DNA from: UBA8079 sp049601915
GTDB lineage: Bacteria > Pseudomonadota > Alphaproteobacteria > UBA6615
Assembly: GCA_049601915.1 (NCBI GenBank)
Contig: JBMYRB010000001.1
Location: 186,001-250,000 of the forward strand
Direction of reading: 5' to 3'
DNA length: 64,000 nt
In this document: in pieces, positions 17,599 to 26,578 of the stretch
Numbering within the stretch: position 1 is the first letter of the stretch
Layout: each line of letters opens with the position of its first letter
The notes under the pieces: model-generated
What the model saw: only the letters and a program-made list of their open reading frames with translations
The model's database searches: none
Told to the model about the DNA's origin: nothing
Program-made: the position numbers and the translations under genes

Positions 17599-19323
17599 TT
17601 ACTCCGCCGCCGCCGCATCGTTCTTCACCGGGTCGGTCGAGAACTCGATTCCGCCATCCTCCGTGCGATGCAAACGCGTCACCTTGCGCCAGTTGGCATC
17701 GTTGGTGTCGGGGTAGTCGAGACGGTAATGGGCACCGCGGCTTTCCTTCCGTTCCAGCGCCGCCGTCGCCAGAATTCGACCCAGAAGCGCCAGGTTGCGG
17801 ATCGACAGCGCGCTCTCGATTTCCTCGCCCCGGCCCTTGCCGGTGTCGCGTGTCTCCTCCGAAAGGCGCAGTCTTGGCAGATCCTCATTCTCGATACGCT
17901 CATATTCCGTGAGCGCCTCACGGAGCGTGTCCTCGTCACGGATGGGCCCCAACTTGTCGTGGGCCAGCATCCGGCAGTGCATCCGCACATCGCCCTGATA
18001 AGGTCCCTCGGCACGCTCCAGGAGGCCGCTCAGCCATTCGCGCTCTTCTTCGGGAATGGCGTTGTCGCCAAGGGTCGGGACCGACACCGGCTCGGCATTC
18101 ACAAGCTCTGCCGCCTTTCGGCCAGCACGACGCCCGAACGCCAGTGACGCAGCCAGGGCCGAACCGCCGATGCGGTTGCCGCCATGGATACCCCCGGCCG
18201 TCTCGCCCGCAGCGAACAGGCCCGGGATCGAGCTCTGGCCATAGGTGTCGACGTCGAGCCCGCCCAGCCAGGTATGGCTGCCCGGAGCGACCTCGAGCGG
18301 GGTCTTGGTGATGTCGATGCCGCGGTGCAGGCAGGTCTTGTAGACATGCGGAATCTGCTTCTGGATGGTCTCGATCGGAATAGCCGTCGCATCCATGTAA
18401 ATGCCGCCCGTGGAACCGGCGCGGCCCGCATGAATTTCCTTGGCCATCGCAAGGATCACTTCCGAGCGGGATGATTTTTCCGCCGTGTCCGGGAAGTAAC
18501 GCTTGAGAAATTCTTCGCCTTCGTCGTTGCGGAACACCGCACCGGCATTGATGAAGCCGGTGGGATGGGGTGCGAAACCGAACAACTCCTCGGGTGAGCA
18601 GCACATGGCCTGGAAGTCGATCATCTCGATACCCAGCAGATCCGCACCCGCGCGGAAGCCCATGACATAGCCGTCACCGGTCACCTGCGGCGGGTTGTCG
18701 TTTACATAGAACAGGCCGCTGCCGCCGCCGGTCGCGAGGATCACCTGCTGAGCGGTGTAGGTCACCAGCTTGGCATTGCGATAATCCACGCCCCAGGCAC
18801 CGACAACGCGGCCGTCCTGCTTCACCAAGTCGACGATCGCCGTCAGGGAGTGTTTCTCGATCCGGTCGTCACCACGCAGGCGCTTCGACAGGACCTTCGT
18901 CACCATGTTGCCAGTGGTGTCATAGTGATGACACGCACGCGGATGGGAATGGTTGGGGAACATCTTCAAGTCGAGCTCGCCATCCTCGCCGCGGATGAAC
19001 TCGCCACCCCATTCCTCGAGGTCCTTGACGATCTGGACGATATCCTCGCACCAGGCCCGTGCCATCTCGGGGTCGATCAGCTCGCCACCATATTTCAGGA
19101 TGTCTTCCAGATGCTGGGCCGGACTGTCGTCCTTGCCCATCGCCGCGGCAAAACCGCCGCGCGCTACCGTCGTCGTACCGCTGGTCGCACGGCCCTTGGT
19201 CACCTGGATCGTCTTGACGCCGGCCGTGGCGCACTCGAACGCGGTCATGGTCGCCGCGGCGCCGCCACCGACAATCAGGACGTCGGTCTCAAAATGTTCG
19301 ACCTCAATGGAAAGGCTCATCAC
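17599..19323 (-). CDS. FAD-dependent fumarate reductase/succinate dehydrogenase-type flavoprotein
   Basis: 574-residue flavoprotein of the family of SdhA/FrdA, L-aspartate oxidase and adenylylsulfate reductase A. The FAD dinucleotide motif DVLIVGGGAAATMTAFECA is at residues 14-32, with TTTVARGGFAAAMG near residue 50, a VILATGGGSGLFY core near residue 194, and the C-terminal GLFAAGETAGGIHGGNRIGG near residue 366. The tail (about 430-560) is the helical extension of this family. The start ATG 19323 overlaps the stop of the Tm-1-like gene (ATGA), so they are coupled. No iron-sulfur or membrane subunit is adjacent, which suggests a soluble enzyme. Substrate unknown. Confidence 0.85.
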   Translation of the reverse strand: MMSLSIEVEHFETDVLIVGGGAAATMTAFECATAGVKTIQVTKGRATSGTTTVARGGFAAAMGKDDSPAQHLEDILKYGGELIDPEMARAWCEDIVQIVKDLEEWGGEFIRGEDGELDLKMFPNHSHPRACHHYDTTGNMVTKVLSKRLRGDDRIEKHSLTAIVDLVKQDGRVVGAWGVDYRNAKLVTYTAQQVILATGGGSGLFYVNDNPPQVTGDGYVMGFRAGADLLGIEMIDFQAMCCSPEELFGFAPHPTGFINAGAVFRNDEGEEFLKRYFPDTAEKSSRSEVILAMAKEIHAGRAGSTGGIYMDATAIPIETIQKQIPHVYKTCLHRGIDITKTPLEVAPGSHTWLGGLDVDTYGQSSIPGLFAAGETAGGIHGGNRIGGSALAASLAFGRRAGRKAAELVNAEPVSVPTLGDNAIPEEEREWLSGLLERAEGPYQGDVRMHCRMLAHDKLGPIRDEDTLREALTEYERIENEDLPRLRLSEETRDTGKGRGEEIESALSIRNLALLGRILATAALERKESRGAHYRLDYPDTNDANWRKVTRLHRTEDGGIEFSTDPVKNDAAAAE

Positions 19324-20600
19324 GCTGCTCCGGATGTGCGGGTGCCGCCCGATGCGGACCCGATGATTTCAAGAAAAGCCGCCACGCAGGCATCTGCGAA
19401 GGCGGCGTCGTTGATGTGATACGGGAGTTCTTCGACCGTGCCAGCGGTCAGGTTTTCATTCAGGGTCTGGCTGAACATCCGGTCGGTCTCGGGCTGCTTC
19501 CACGACCCCAATTCGTTCTCCGCCAGATCATATGTCTTGCGCTTGGTGTGCTCGCTATAGCCTTCGAGCGGGATCAGCGCCCGGACCGGCCCGCTGGCGG
19601 CGTTCAGCCGTTCGGCGAAGAGATGGCCGAGCTCGGCCATCTCTTCGCCGTTGGTCCGCATCAGAATATTCTGCGCGTTGTACTGGAAGAACTCACGGTC
19701 GCGATAGCGCTCCGGCGCCTGCCCGGCCCAGAAATTCGAATGGTCGATCGCGCCCGGCACCACGACCTGTGGCAATCCCATAGCGCCGGCGCCGGTCAGG
19801 CGTTCACCGCCCGCGTCATACACTCCATTGGTCACGAAATCCGTAAGCTCGTGGGTGGTGATATCGAGAACCCCGGCCAGCTCGCCCTCGCGCGCCAGCC
19901 GTTCGAGCGCACGTCCGCCGATACCCGAGGCGTGGAACAGAATGACCTCGAAACCTTCCGCCTCGAGTAGCGCCTGCGCGCGGTCGACACAGCCTGCCGT
20001 GCCGCCGAAGGACGAAACCGCCACGAGCGGCGGATGACCTTCGGTCTCTGCGGCTTTGTTCGCCCGGTGGCTCGCCGCAGCGGCCACCCCAACGGCGGCG
20101 TTCTCCATAGCCGCCTTGGTGATCCGATTGAGCGCTACATCGCCGATTGAAGCGTGCATGGCGATATCGGCCTCGGCCACATACCACTGCACGGCGGCGG
20201 TCGCGGCGACCGCGCTCACCATCGCTTTCGGCACGAGATAAGGCAGCGCGCGCATGATCGCGCAGGCCATGGTCGTGCCGTTGGCACCACCCAGGCCGAC
20301 CACGCCGTCCAGTTCACCGGCATCGAAGCGGCCGCGCACAACCTTGATGGCACCGTCCAGCATGGCGTCCGACGCCGCGCGCCGGTCCATTTTCGCCAGT
20401 CCGTCCCAGCTGTGTCCGCCCGCTTCGGCAAGGTCTCCGCCGGTCATATCCGCGCCGGCACTGTCATGGGGCATCAAGGAGAGGTCGACGATCCATGGCG
20501 TGGTGCCGGCACTGGACAAGCATGACGCAACAAACAGGGCTTCGGGAGCCTTGGTATCCATGGTCACCAGGATGGCGACAGTCGGTTTGGCGGCTGACAT
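19320..20600 (-). CDS. Tm-1-like ATP-binding domain protein (UPF0261)
   Basis: 426-residue protein of the UPF0261/Tm-1 N-terminal-domain family. It starts MSAAKPTVAILVTMDTKAPE at ATG 20600, the usual family start. Further marks: GVVGLGGANGTTMACAIMRALP near residue 99, and FGGTAGCVDRA in the second half followed by FHASGIGGRALERL. The plant Tm-1 protein binds ATP and blocks a viral replicase; bacterial relatives have no firmly known reaction. Here it is translationally coupled to a fumarate-reductase-like flavoprotein, which suggests work in one metabolic step. Confidence 0.85.
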   Translation of the reverse strand: MSAAKPTVAILVTMDTKAPEALFVASCLSSAGTTPWIVDLSLMPHDSAGADMTGGDLAEAGGHSWDGLAKMDRRAASDAMLDGAIKVVRGRFDAGELDGVVGLGGANGTTMACAIMRALPYLVPKAMVSAVAATAAVQWYVAEADIAMHASIGDVALNRITKAAMENAAVGVAAAASHRANKAAETEGHPPLVAVSSFGGTAGCVDRAQALLEAEGFEVILFHASGIGGRALERLAREGELAGVLDITTHELTDFVTNGVYDAGGERLTGAGAMGLPQVVVPGAIDHSNFWAGQAPERYRDREFFQYNAQNILMRTNGEEMAELGHLFAERLNAASGPVRALIPLEGYSEHTKRKTYDLAENELGSWKQPETDRMFSQTLNENLTAGTVEELPYHINDAAFADACVAAFLEIIGSASGGTRTSGAA

Positions 20601-20814
20601 TTCGGGCCGTCTCTTCCCTGTTTTTTTTCTGCGTGCGGGTTTATCACATGCCGCAGAGCTAATCGCGACGCTCAACCGCAATAAACTTGTTCCGATTATT
20701 CCCGGACAAGTCCCGCTTTTCGCGGATCATAGCGAATGAGAGAGTGTCTCGAAACATGCGCAAGACGTTTGCGTATTGGAGTATTTACGAACCACAACCG
20801 CATCGAGATCACCC

Positions 20815-21681
20815 ATGCCCACCCCCATTCAGCCGCGCCGCAGTTTCATCTTCTCCCCCGGCACCGACCCGTCGATGTTCACCAAGGCCCTCGGGTCAGG
20901 TGCGGATATCGTGTGCGTCGAACTCGAAGACGGTGTCGCCCCCCACGACAAGGACGACGCGCGGGTGAACATGCTTGGCATTTTCGCCGAACCCCAGGCG
21001 GACGACGGGGTGGAACGTATCGTCCGGGTCAACGAACTGGGCAGCAACTATGGCCGTGCCGATCTGGCGGCGATCTACGATGCCAAGTCCCCGCCGCCGG
21101 CCCTGATGCTGCCCAAGGTCAACACCGCCGAGGAAGTCCGGGGTGTGTCGGACAAGCTCGACGAGCTCGGTATGCCGGTCCGGCTTCAGATCATCATCGA
21201 GACCAATCACGGACTCGAAGCGGCCTACGACATCGCCCATGCCAGCCACCGTATCGATTCGCTTCTCTTCGGCGGGGTCGATCTCGCCGCCGATCTGCGT
21301 TGCGAATATGCCTGGGAATCGCTGCTCTATGCGCGCTCACGGGTCGTCCATGCGGCTGCCGCCGCCGGGGTCGATGCGATCGACGTACCTTGGCTGGACC
21401 TCAAGGATTTCGACGGCCTGCGGCGGGAAGCCGAGGCGAGCGCCCGCCTGGGCTTTACCGGTAAGGGTGCGATCCACCCCAACCAGATCGAGATCATTAA
21501 CGAAATCTTCTCGCCCAGCGCCGACGAAATCGCTCACGCCCGCAAGATCGTGGCGGCATTTGAAGAAGCCAACACAGGCCTCGTCGTCGTCGACGACAAA
21601 CTGATCGAGCGGCCTGTGCTGCGGACGATGGAGCGAATTATTGCCGTGGCTGACCGGGCCTCGGAACGGGCCGGCACCTAA
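20815..21681 (+). CDS. HpcH/HpaI aldolase, citrate lyase beta-like
   Basis: 288-residue CitE-like TIM-barrel enzyme that cleaves or forms C-C bonds of malyl-, citramalyl- or citryl-CoA type substrates with Mg2+. The start MPTPIQPRRSFIFSPGTDPS is ATG 20815. Marks: the phosphate-binding RRSFIFSPG, CVELEDGVAPHDKDDAR near residue 43 with the metal Glu, IIIETNHGLEAAYDIA near residue 126 with the second Glu, and TGKGAIHPNQIEIINE near residue 218. It stands alone rather than in a citDEF operon, so a malyl/citramalyl-CoA lyase role is more likely than citrate lyase. Confidence 0.88.
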   Translation: MPTPIQPRRSFIFSPGTDPSMFTKALGSGADIVCVELEDGVAPHDKDDARVNMLGIFAEPQADDGVERIVRVNELGSNYGRADLAAIYDAKSPPPALMLPKVNTAEEVRGVSDKLDELGMPVRLQIIIETNHGLEAAYDIAHASHRIDSLLFGGVDLAADLRCEYAWESLLYARSRVVHAAAAAGVDAIDVPWLDLKDFDGLRREAEASARLGFTGKGAIHPNQIEIINEIFSPSADEIAHARKIVAAFEEANTGLVVVDDKLIERPVLRTMERIIAVADRASERAGT

Positions 21682-21689
21682 GCGCCCGA

Positions 21690-23102
21690 TCAGCCAACCA
21701 GCGGCGGCATGCCCAGGCGTTGCCGCGCGGTTCCCAGAACTTTCTCGAAGACCCGTGCGATGGCTATCGCCTGCGCGTCTGCGCCGCCTGCGCACGTGAC
21801 CTGCAGGCCGACCGGCATCCCCGTCACGTCGAGCGCCACGGGGATCGTCACCGCATTCATCGCCAGCAGGTTCGCCACCGTCGTGTTCCGGGCCGCCATC
21901 AAGTTGGCCTTAATATAGGCCTTTGGATCCTGCACGTCGGCGATCTTTGGCGGCGTAATCGGCACCGTCGGCCCGACCACCCCATGCACGCCCGCAATCG
22001 CGGCGTGCGCGGTCGTTGAAAGCGCCGACATCCGCCGCAACCGGCTGCGATAGTCGCTCGAGGTCATCGCCGCCATCTTGTCGAAGCGCGACCCCACCAT
22101 GGGATCGATATCCTCGAGGAAGTCCGGCAGTTCATCCTTGATGAAACTGGCAAACTCGAAGGCCGACAGGCCGCCGGTTCGGAAAATCTGATCGACCTCG
22201 TCGAGGCCGGGAATTTCAACTTTGGTAAGTCGTGCGCCGGCGGCCTCAAGCTCCGTCATCGCTGCCTGCACGGCTTCGGCGATACCGGGGTCGCAGTCGG
22301 CGAAGAATGTCTCGCAGACGCCGATCCGAAAATCACCGATCTCCGCCGTCTCAACATCGGCCATAAAGCTCTCGGGGTCCGGGCTGACAACGGGATCGAT
22401 CACCGAGAATGCCAATGCCGCGTCGGCGACCGATCGCGCAAGCACGCCGGGCGTATCGAGTGTGCTGCTCAGCGGCGTGATGCCCTCGATCGACCAGCGG
22501 TCCTGGGTGGTCTTGATGCCAACGGCGCCGGTCATGCTGGCGGGCATGCGCACCGACCCCGCCGTGTCGGTGCCCATCGCCACCAACGCCGAACCTTCCC
22601 ACAGGCTAACACCCGCGCCCGCACTGGAGCCGCCGGGCGCGCGATGATCGTCGGCATCCCACGGGTTGCGGGGTGTGCCCCAATGGGGGTTCGTACCCAG
22701 CGCACCGAACGCAAACTGCACCGTATGGGTCTTGCCCGAGAACGTAGCGAGTTGTCCTCGCAATGCACGTATCACCGGGCCTTCATGGCGCCACGCCTCG
22801 GGCAGTTCACGCGGTGAGCCGGCGAAGGTCGCGTATCCACGAACGCCGTATAGATCCTTCACCGACACCGGTATGCCCTGCAGCGGCCCGAGGTCGATGC
22901 CGGCCGCTAACGCTCCGTCGGCAACATCGGCCTCGGCGCGAAAGCGCGCCGAATCCCAGGTTTTGTAGGCGCCGAACGTGACATCACCCGCCTCGTGGTT
23001 AGCGATGGCGGCGTCCGCAAGCGCCGCCGCGCTTGTTCGGCCCTCCCGCAAATCAGCGGTTAACTCAGAAATAGTGCGGTCTTCGAGTTTGATTTCAGGC
23101 AT
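21690..23102 (-). CDS. Amidase signature family hydrolase
   Basis: 470-residue amidase with a Ser-cisSer-Lys triad: Lys in IPVSVKDLYGV near residue 85, the cis-Ser in GGSSAGAGV near residue 162, and the nucleophile Ser in GTDTAGSVRMPAS near residue 185. The start MPEIKLEDRTISEL at 23102 is preferred because GAGGAG lies 9 bases upstream; a 10-codon longer version exists. There are no GatB or GatC neighbours, so it is a catabolic amidase rather than tRNA amidotransferase subunit A. The natural amide is unknown. It is convergent with the CitE-like gene. Confidence 0.9.
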   Translation of the reverse strand: MPEIKLEDRTISELTADLREGRTSAAALADAAIANHEAGDVTFGAYKTWDSARFRAEADVADGALAAGIDLGPLQGIPVSVKDLYGVRGYATFAGSPRELPEAWRHEGPVIRALRGQLATFSGKTHTVQFAFGALGTNPHWGTPRNPWDADDHRAPGGSSAGAGVSLWEGSALVAMGTDTAGSVRMPASMTGAVGIKTTQDRWSIEGITPLSSTLDTPGVLARSVADAALAFSVIDPVVSPDPESFMADVETAEIGDFRIGVCETFFADCDPGIAEAVQAAMTELEAAGARLTKVEIPGLDEVDQIFRTGGLSAFEFASFIKDELPDFLEDIDPMVGSRFDKMAAMTSSDYRSRLRRMSALSTTAHAAIAGVHGVVGPTVPITPPKIADVQDPKAYIKANLMAARNTTVANLLAMNAVTIPVALDVTGMPVGLQVTCAGGADAQAIAIARVFEKVLGTARQRLGMPPLVG

Positions 23103-23240
23103 TGGTGGGTGCTCCTCGCTCACATGCTGCATTCTTCGTTCCCGCGAGAACAGGAGTAATTTGCGCCGACCATTCGCCCGGCGCTAGATTTATTGTCTAT
23201 GCTGCGCCCTGCGAGTAACCCGTTCTTGGAGAGAGTGAAC

Positions 23241-24308
23241 ATGCCGGACGAAGCGAAGACGATGCAGCGCCACACACGCGACCAGATCGAGGCCTTCATG
23301 GCGCGATGCTTTGTCGCGACGGGCATGCCCGATGCCGATGCCGCGACGGTGGCCCGTCTGATGGCCGAGGGCGACATGCTCGGCAAGGACTCCCACGGCA
23401 TCTTCCGGTTGCCCGGCTATATCGGACGACTCAAATCGCAAGGCTTCAACGCGACCCCCGACATCAAGATCGAGAAAGAGCGTACCGCGATGGCGCTGAT
23501 CGACGGCGACAACGCCATGGGTCATCTGGTCGTCAACCGGGCGGCAGAGGTCGCCATCGAGAAGGCAAAGCAGACCGGCGTCGCCTGGGTCGGGATGCGC
23601 CATTCCAACCATGCCGGTGCGGCTGGCGTCTATTCGAACATGGCGCTCGAGCACGACATGATCGGCCTCTATGTCGCCGTCGGCAGTGCCAACCATCTCC
23701 CCCCATGGGGCGGCACCGAAGCGCTGCTGTCCACCAATCCGATCGCGGTATCCGTCCCGGCCGACAAGGAAGATTCCATCGTCCTCGACATGGCCACGAC
23801 CGTGACCTCCTACGGCAAGGTAAAGGTCTTTGCTCAGCGCGGCATCGAGATGCCCGAAGGTTGGATGGTCGGCCCCGATGGTGGTCCGCTGACCGATGCC
23901 AGCAAGGCGGGTACCGGCTACCTCCTGCCCATCGGCGGCCCCAAGGGTTACGGGCTGGCACTGATTTTCGGCATCCTGGCCGGCACCCTCAACGGCGCAC
24001 ATTTCGGCAAGAATGTTGTCGACATGAATGCCGATGCCTCCACGGCCACCAACACCGGCCAGTTCTATCTGGCGGTCGACATCTCGGCCTTCATGGATGT
24101 GGATGACTTCAAGAAGCAGGTGGATGCGGTCATCGCGGAAATGCACGGCTCGCCGACCCTGCCCGGTGTCGAGAGCGTGCGCATGCCCGGCGAAGGCACC
24201 CACGCCGCCTATGCGGACCGCTCGGCCAACGGCATTCCATTACCCGACCCCCTGCTTGAGGGCCTCGCCAGCGTCGCGGACGATCTCGGCGTCGACAGGT
24301 TGAGTTGA
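23241..24308 (+). CDS. Malate/L-lactate/ureidoglycolate-type dehydrogenase
   Basis: 355-residue member of the Ldh2/MDH2/AllD family, NAD(P)H-dependent enzymes that reduce 2-oxo acids or related compounds. ATG 23241 follows a GGAGAG site; 16 upstream in-frame codons are not family-like. Marks: GKDSHGIFRLPGYI near residue 52, AWVGMRHSNHAGAAGVYSNMA near residue 117, and PKGYGLALIFGILAGTLNGA near residue 235. The transporter gene overlaps its end, suggesting uptake or export of the same acid. Confidence 0.9.
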   Translation: MPDEAKTMQRHTRDQIEAFMARCFVATGMPDADAATVARLMAEGDMLGKDSHGIFRLPGYIGRLKSQGFNATPDIKIEKERTAMALIDGDNAMGHLVVNRAAEVAIEKAKQTGVAWVGMRHSNHAGAAGVYSNMALEHDMIGLYVAVGSANHLPPWGGTEALLSTNPIAVSVPADKEDSIVLDMATTVTSYGKVKVFAQRGIEMPEGWMVGPDGGPLTDASKAGTGYLLPIGGPKGYGLALIFGILAGTLNGAHFGKNVVDMNADASTATNTGQFYLAVDISAFMDVDDFKKQVDAVIAEMHGSPTLPGVESVRMPGEGTHAAYADRSANGIPLPDPLLEGLASVADDLGVDRLS

Positions 24309-24355
24309 ATCCGGATCGGCCGGATGACGCGGCCGTACACCAGGACGAGCTCGGC

Positions 24356-25252
24356 ATGACCGGACCGGCGCCACCGGCAAGATCTCCGGCACCGCTTTTT
24401 CAAGCGGTCGCCTGGATGACGGGCACTCTGCTCTCGTTCACGCTGATGGCCATCGCGGTCCGTGAGCTATCCGGCGAGATCCACAGCTTCGAGATCATGC
24501 TGTTCCGAAGCCTCGGTGCGCTCCTGATATTGCTACCATTTTCCTTGAAGATGGGCCGCGCGATCTGGCGCACCAGCAACCTCAAACTCCAGTTCGGCCG
24601 TAACTTCATTCATTTCGGCGCCCAGCTCGGCTGGATAACGGGTATCGGCCTGCTGCCTCTGGCCGAAGTCTTCGCCATTGAGTTCACGGCCCCGATCTGG
24701 GCGACTGTCCTTGCCGTGCTGTTCCTGGGGGAAAAGTTGAACCGGGGCCGCGTCGTCGCGGTGGTCTTCGGGTTCATCGGCATCCTGATCATCCTGCGAC
24801 CCGGGGTCGCCGCCATCGACCATGGCACGCTGGCCGTCCTGGGTGCGGCGATCGGTTTCGCCATGACCCTGTCGATCACGAAATATATGACCCGCACCGA
24901 CGCACCCATCGTGATCCTGCTCTATATGTCGGTGATTCAGCTGCCCATGGGTTTGGCCCTGTCAGTGCCCATCTGGGTCACACCCGACTGGCTGCAGTTG
25001 TTCTGGCTGTTCGCCGTCGGCGCCGTCGGCCTATCGGCGCATTATTGTACGGCTAAGGCACTCTCGATTGCCGACCAGACCATCGTGGTACCCATAGATT
25101 TCATGCGTCTGCCGCTGATCGTGGCGGTCGGGCTTCTTCTCTACAACGAAACCGCCCAGCTGCCGGTGCTGATCGGCGCCTTGGTTATCTTCGCCGGCAA
25201 TTACTACTCGATCCAGCTCGAGAACAGGCGGCGCAAGACAAGCGAGAGCTAG
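24356..25252 (+). CDS. DMT-superfamily transporter, EamA type
   Basis: About 298 residues with ten predicted membrane helices arranged as two EamA repeats of five. The first repeat begins LFQAVAWMTGTLLSFTLMA and the second around GTLAVLGAAIGFAMTLSI. Repeat ends show the usual LFLGEKLNRGRVV and later LLLYNETAQLPVLIG. Members carry metabolites such as amino acids across the inner membrane. The start is uncertain: ATG 24356 gives the normal family length, but TTG 24305, overlapping the stop of the dehydrogenase gene, would add 17 residues. Substrate possibly linked to the preceding dehydrogenase. Confidence 0.85.
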   Translation: MTGPAPPARSPAPLFQAVAWMTGTLLSFTLMAIAVRELSGEIHSFEIMLFRSLGALLILLPFSLKMGRAIWRTSNLKLQFGRNFIHFGAQLGWITGIGLLPLAEVFAIEFTAPIWATVLAVLFLGEKLNRGRVVAVVFGFIGILIILRPGVAAIDHGTLAVLGAAIGFAMTLSITKYMTRTDAPIVILLYMSVIQLPMGLALSVPIWVTPDWLQLFWLFAVGAVGLSAHYCTAKALSIADQTIVVPIDFMRLPLIVAVGLLLYNETAQLPVLIGALVIFAGNYYSIQLENRRRKTSES

Positions 25253-25297
25253 TCAGCGGACGCGGACGACCCGGAATGTACGTAACACGCCGTCATG

Positions 25298-25784
25298 TTA
25301 CGTGATCGAGACATACTCGCCCTGAACCAGGATGTGCCGGTCGAGCTCGAACAGCGGCTTTGGGGATCGCCATGATCGGCACGCCGAGAGCTAGGCTGGC
25401 CTCGCCGATCAGCCAGCTATAGTCGCCGCCGCCATGTTGAGTGAGAACAAATAAATCCGTCACCGGCGCGATATTCTGAAGACTTTCCACGATATTCTGC
25501 AAGCTGCCCTGCCACTCAGCCGACGCGACACCCGCGGCCCGGCAACCGTCTTCGAACACGGTGCGGAATTCCTCGGCTTCTTTGTCCGCGTCTTCATAAT
25601 AATTGCTCATGACATCGTCCGGCAGCGGGATCGCGGCATAGACCGGGATGTTCAGTGGCGGGATCAACAGCATGCCTGTCAGATGGGCGTCTTGGGCCGC
25701 CGTCAACCTGACCGCGGCATCCAACGCATCGGTATTTCGGGCATCGCCGCGCAACAGACCAACGCAAATGGATCGATAGCTCAT
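25298..25784 (-). pseudogene. Universal stress protein, frameshifted and short
   Basis: Begins like a UspA-fold protein (MSYRSICVGLLRGDARN; DAAVRLTAAQDAHLTGMLLIPPL) at ATG 25784, preceded by AAGGAGACC. The first 145 residues match one Usp domain through ALGVPIMAIP. There, near base 25360, the natural-looking continuation PLFELDRHILVQ is found only after a one-base shift and ends at TAA 25298-25300. Unshifted, the frame gives a compositionally odd tail and a stop at 25293. Two-domain relatives continue for about 130 residues after the HILV strand, so part of the second domain also seems lost. Likely decay, or one base of sequencing error. Confidence 0.6.
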
Positions 25785-25867
25785 TTCGGTCTCCTTCAGA
25801 TGAAGTTTCCCCACCATCGCCAGGAACGACACGAACTACATTGATCCTGCTCAATAGACGCGCGCAT

Positions 25868-25897
25868 GAAAAAGGGCGGTCCAAATGGGCCGCCCTT
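25868..25897 (-). terminator. Rho-independent terminator of the cupin gene
   Basis: Read on the minus strand: GGGCGGCCC, short loop, GGACCGCCC (with a G-T mismatch zone), then TTTTTC. It starts about 30 bases past the cupin stop codon and separates it from the Usp relic. Confidence 0.8.
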
Positions 25898-25925
25898 ATT
25901 GATCATCTGATAAATTAAGATCCCG

Positions 25926-26504
25926 TCAGGCCGCATCCACACCTGCGGTAAACCGCATGCCGCGTTCTTCGAACTGTTCGACCACATTGTCGCCAAAGCC
26001 GGACAGTTTTTCTGCAATGGCGGGTGTGAAGGCGATGTCCGTCATGTCGTGAACACCGCCGCTGATAACCACCTGCAGGATACCTTCATCGTCACCGATA
26101 TTGCGGAACGCCCGACACACACCTGGCGGCACCGAGATCGTGTCGAACTCTTCAAGCTCGATCCGCTGCGCGCCATCGTCGTTCCAGGTCACCTCGAAAC
26201 GGCCTCGCAACACCGTAAAGGTCTCATAGGTTTGTTGGTGGTTATGCAGTTCCGGTCCGGTACCCGGCGGGCACACGGCGTGGGTCATGGTGATGCCGCC
26301 GGAGCCCTGAATCGGCGCCCCCTGATTGACCGGCGTGTCTTCCGTGCCGCCCAGACCGATCACCGACAGCAGTTCGCGAGCATAAATGACGTCCTTGGCT
26401 TCCTGCGGAATGTCGAGGCTCTCGGCCGCGCGAAGCGGTTTCAGCTCCCGAAAGCGCGACAAACGGCTCTGCATCTCTTCGGGGGATATCTCGATTGTCT
26501 TCAT
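25926..26504 (-). CDS. Cupin-domain protein
   Basis: 192-residue single-cupin protein starting MKTIEISPEEMQ at ATG 26504, with GGAGG 6 bases upstream. The metal-binding first cupin motif is GTGPELHNHQQTYETFTVLRG near residues 82-102 (two His, one Glu), and the second is FDTISVPPGVCRAFRNIGDD near residue 122. It is too short for gentisate 1,2-dioxygenase, which has two cupins in about 340 residues. It could be a small dioxygenase, isomerase or binding protein. It lies 74 bases after the aromatic hydroxylase-like gene on the same strand, so a role in the same aromatic pathway is a reasonable inference. Confidence 0.82.
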   Translation of the reverse strand: MKTIEISPEEMQSRLSRFRELKPLRAAESLDIPQEAKDVIYARELLSVIGLGGTEDTPVNQGAPIQGSGGITMTHAVCPPGTGPELHNHQQTYETFTVLRGRFEVTWNDDGAQRIELEEFDTISVPPGVCRAFRNIGDDEGILQVVISGGVHDMTDIAFTPAIAEKLSGFGDNVVEQFEERGMRFTAGVDAA

Positions 26505-26578
26505 CGTGACCTCCATATTTTCTCGTTGTTCTGTGGACCGATTATGGCACGGCCGGTCACGGGATCGCGACCTGTGAA

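Noticed and set aside
25926..26504. Calling the cupin gentisate 1,2-dioxygenase
   Set aside because: It is only 192 residues with one cupin; gentisate dioxygenases are bicupins of about 340 residues.
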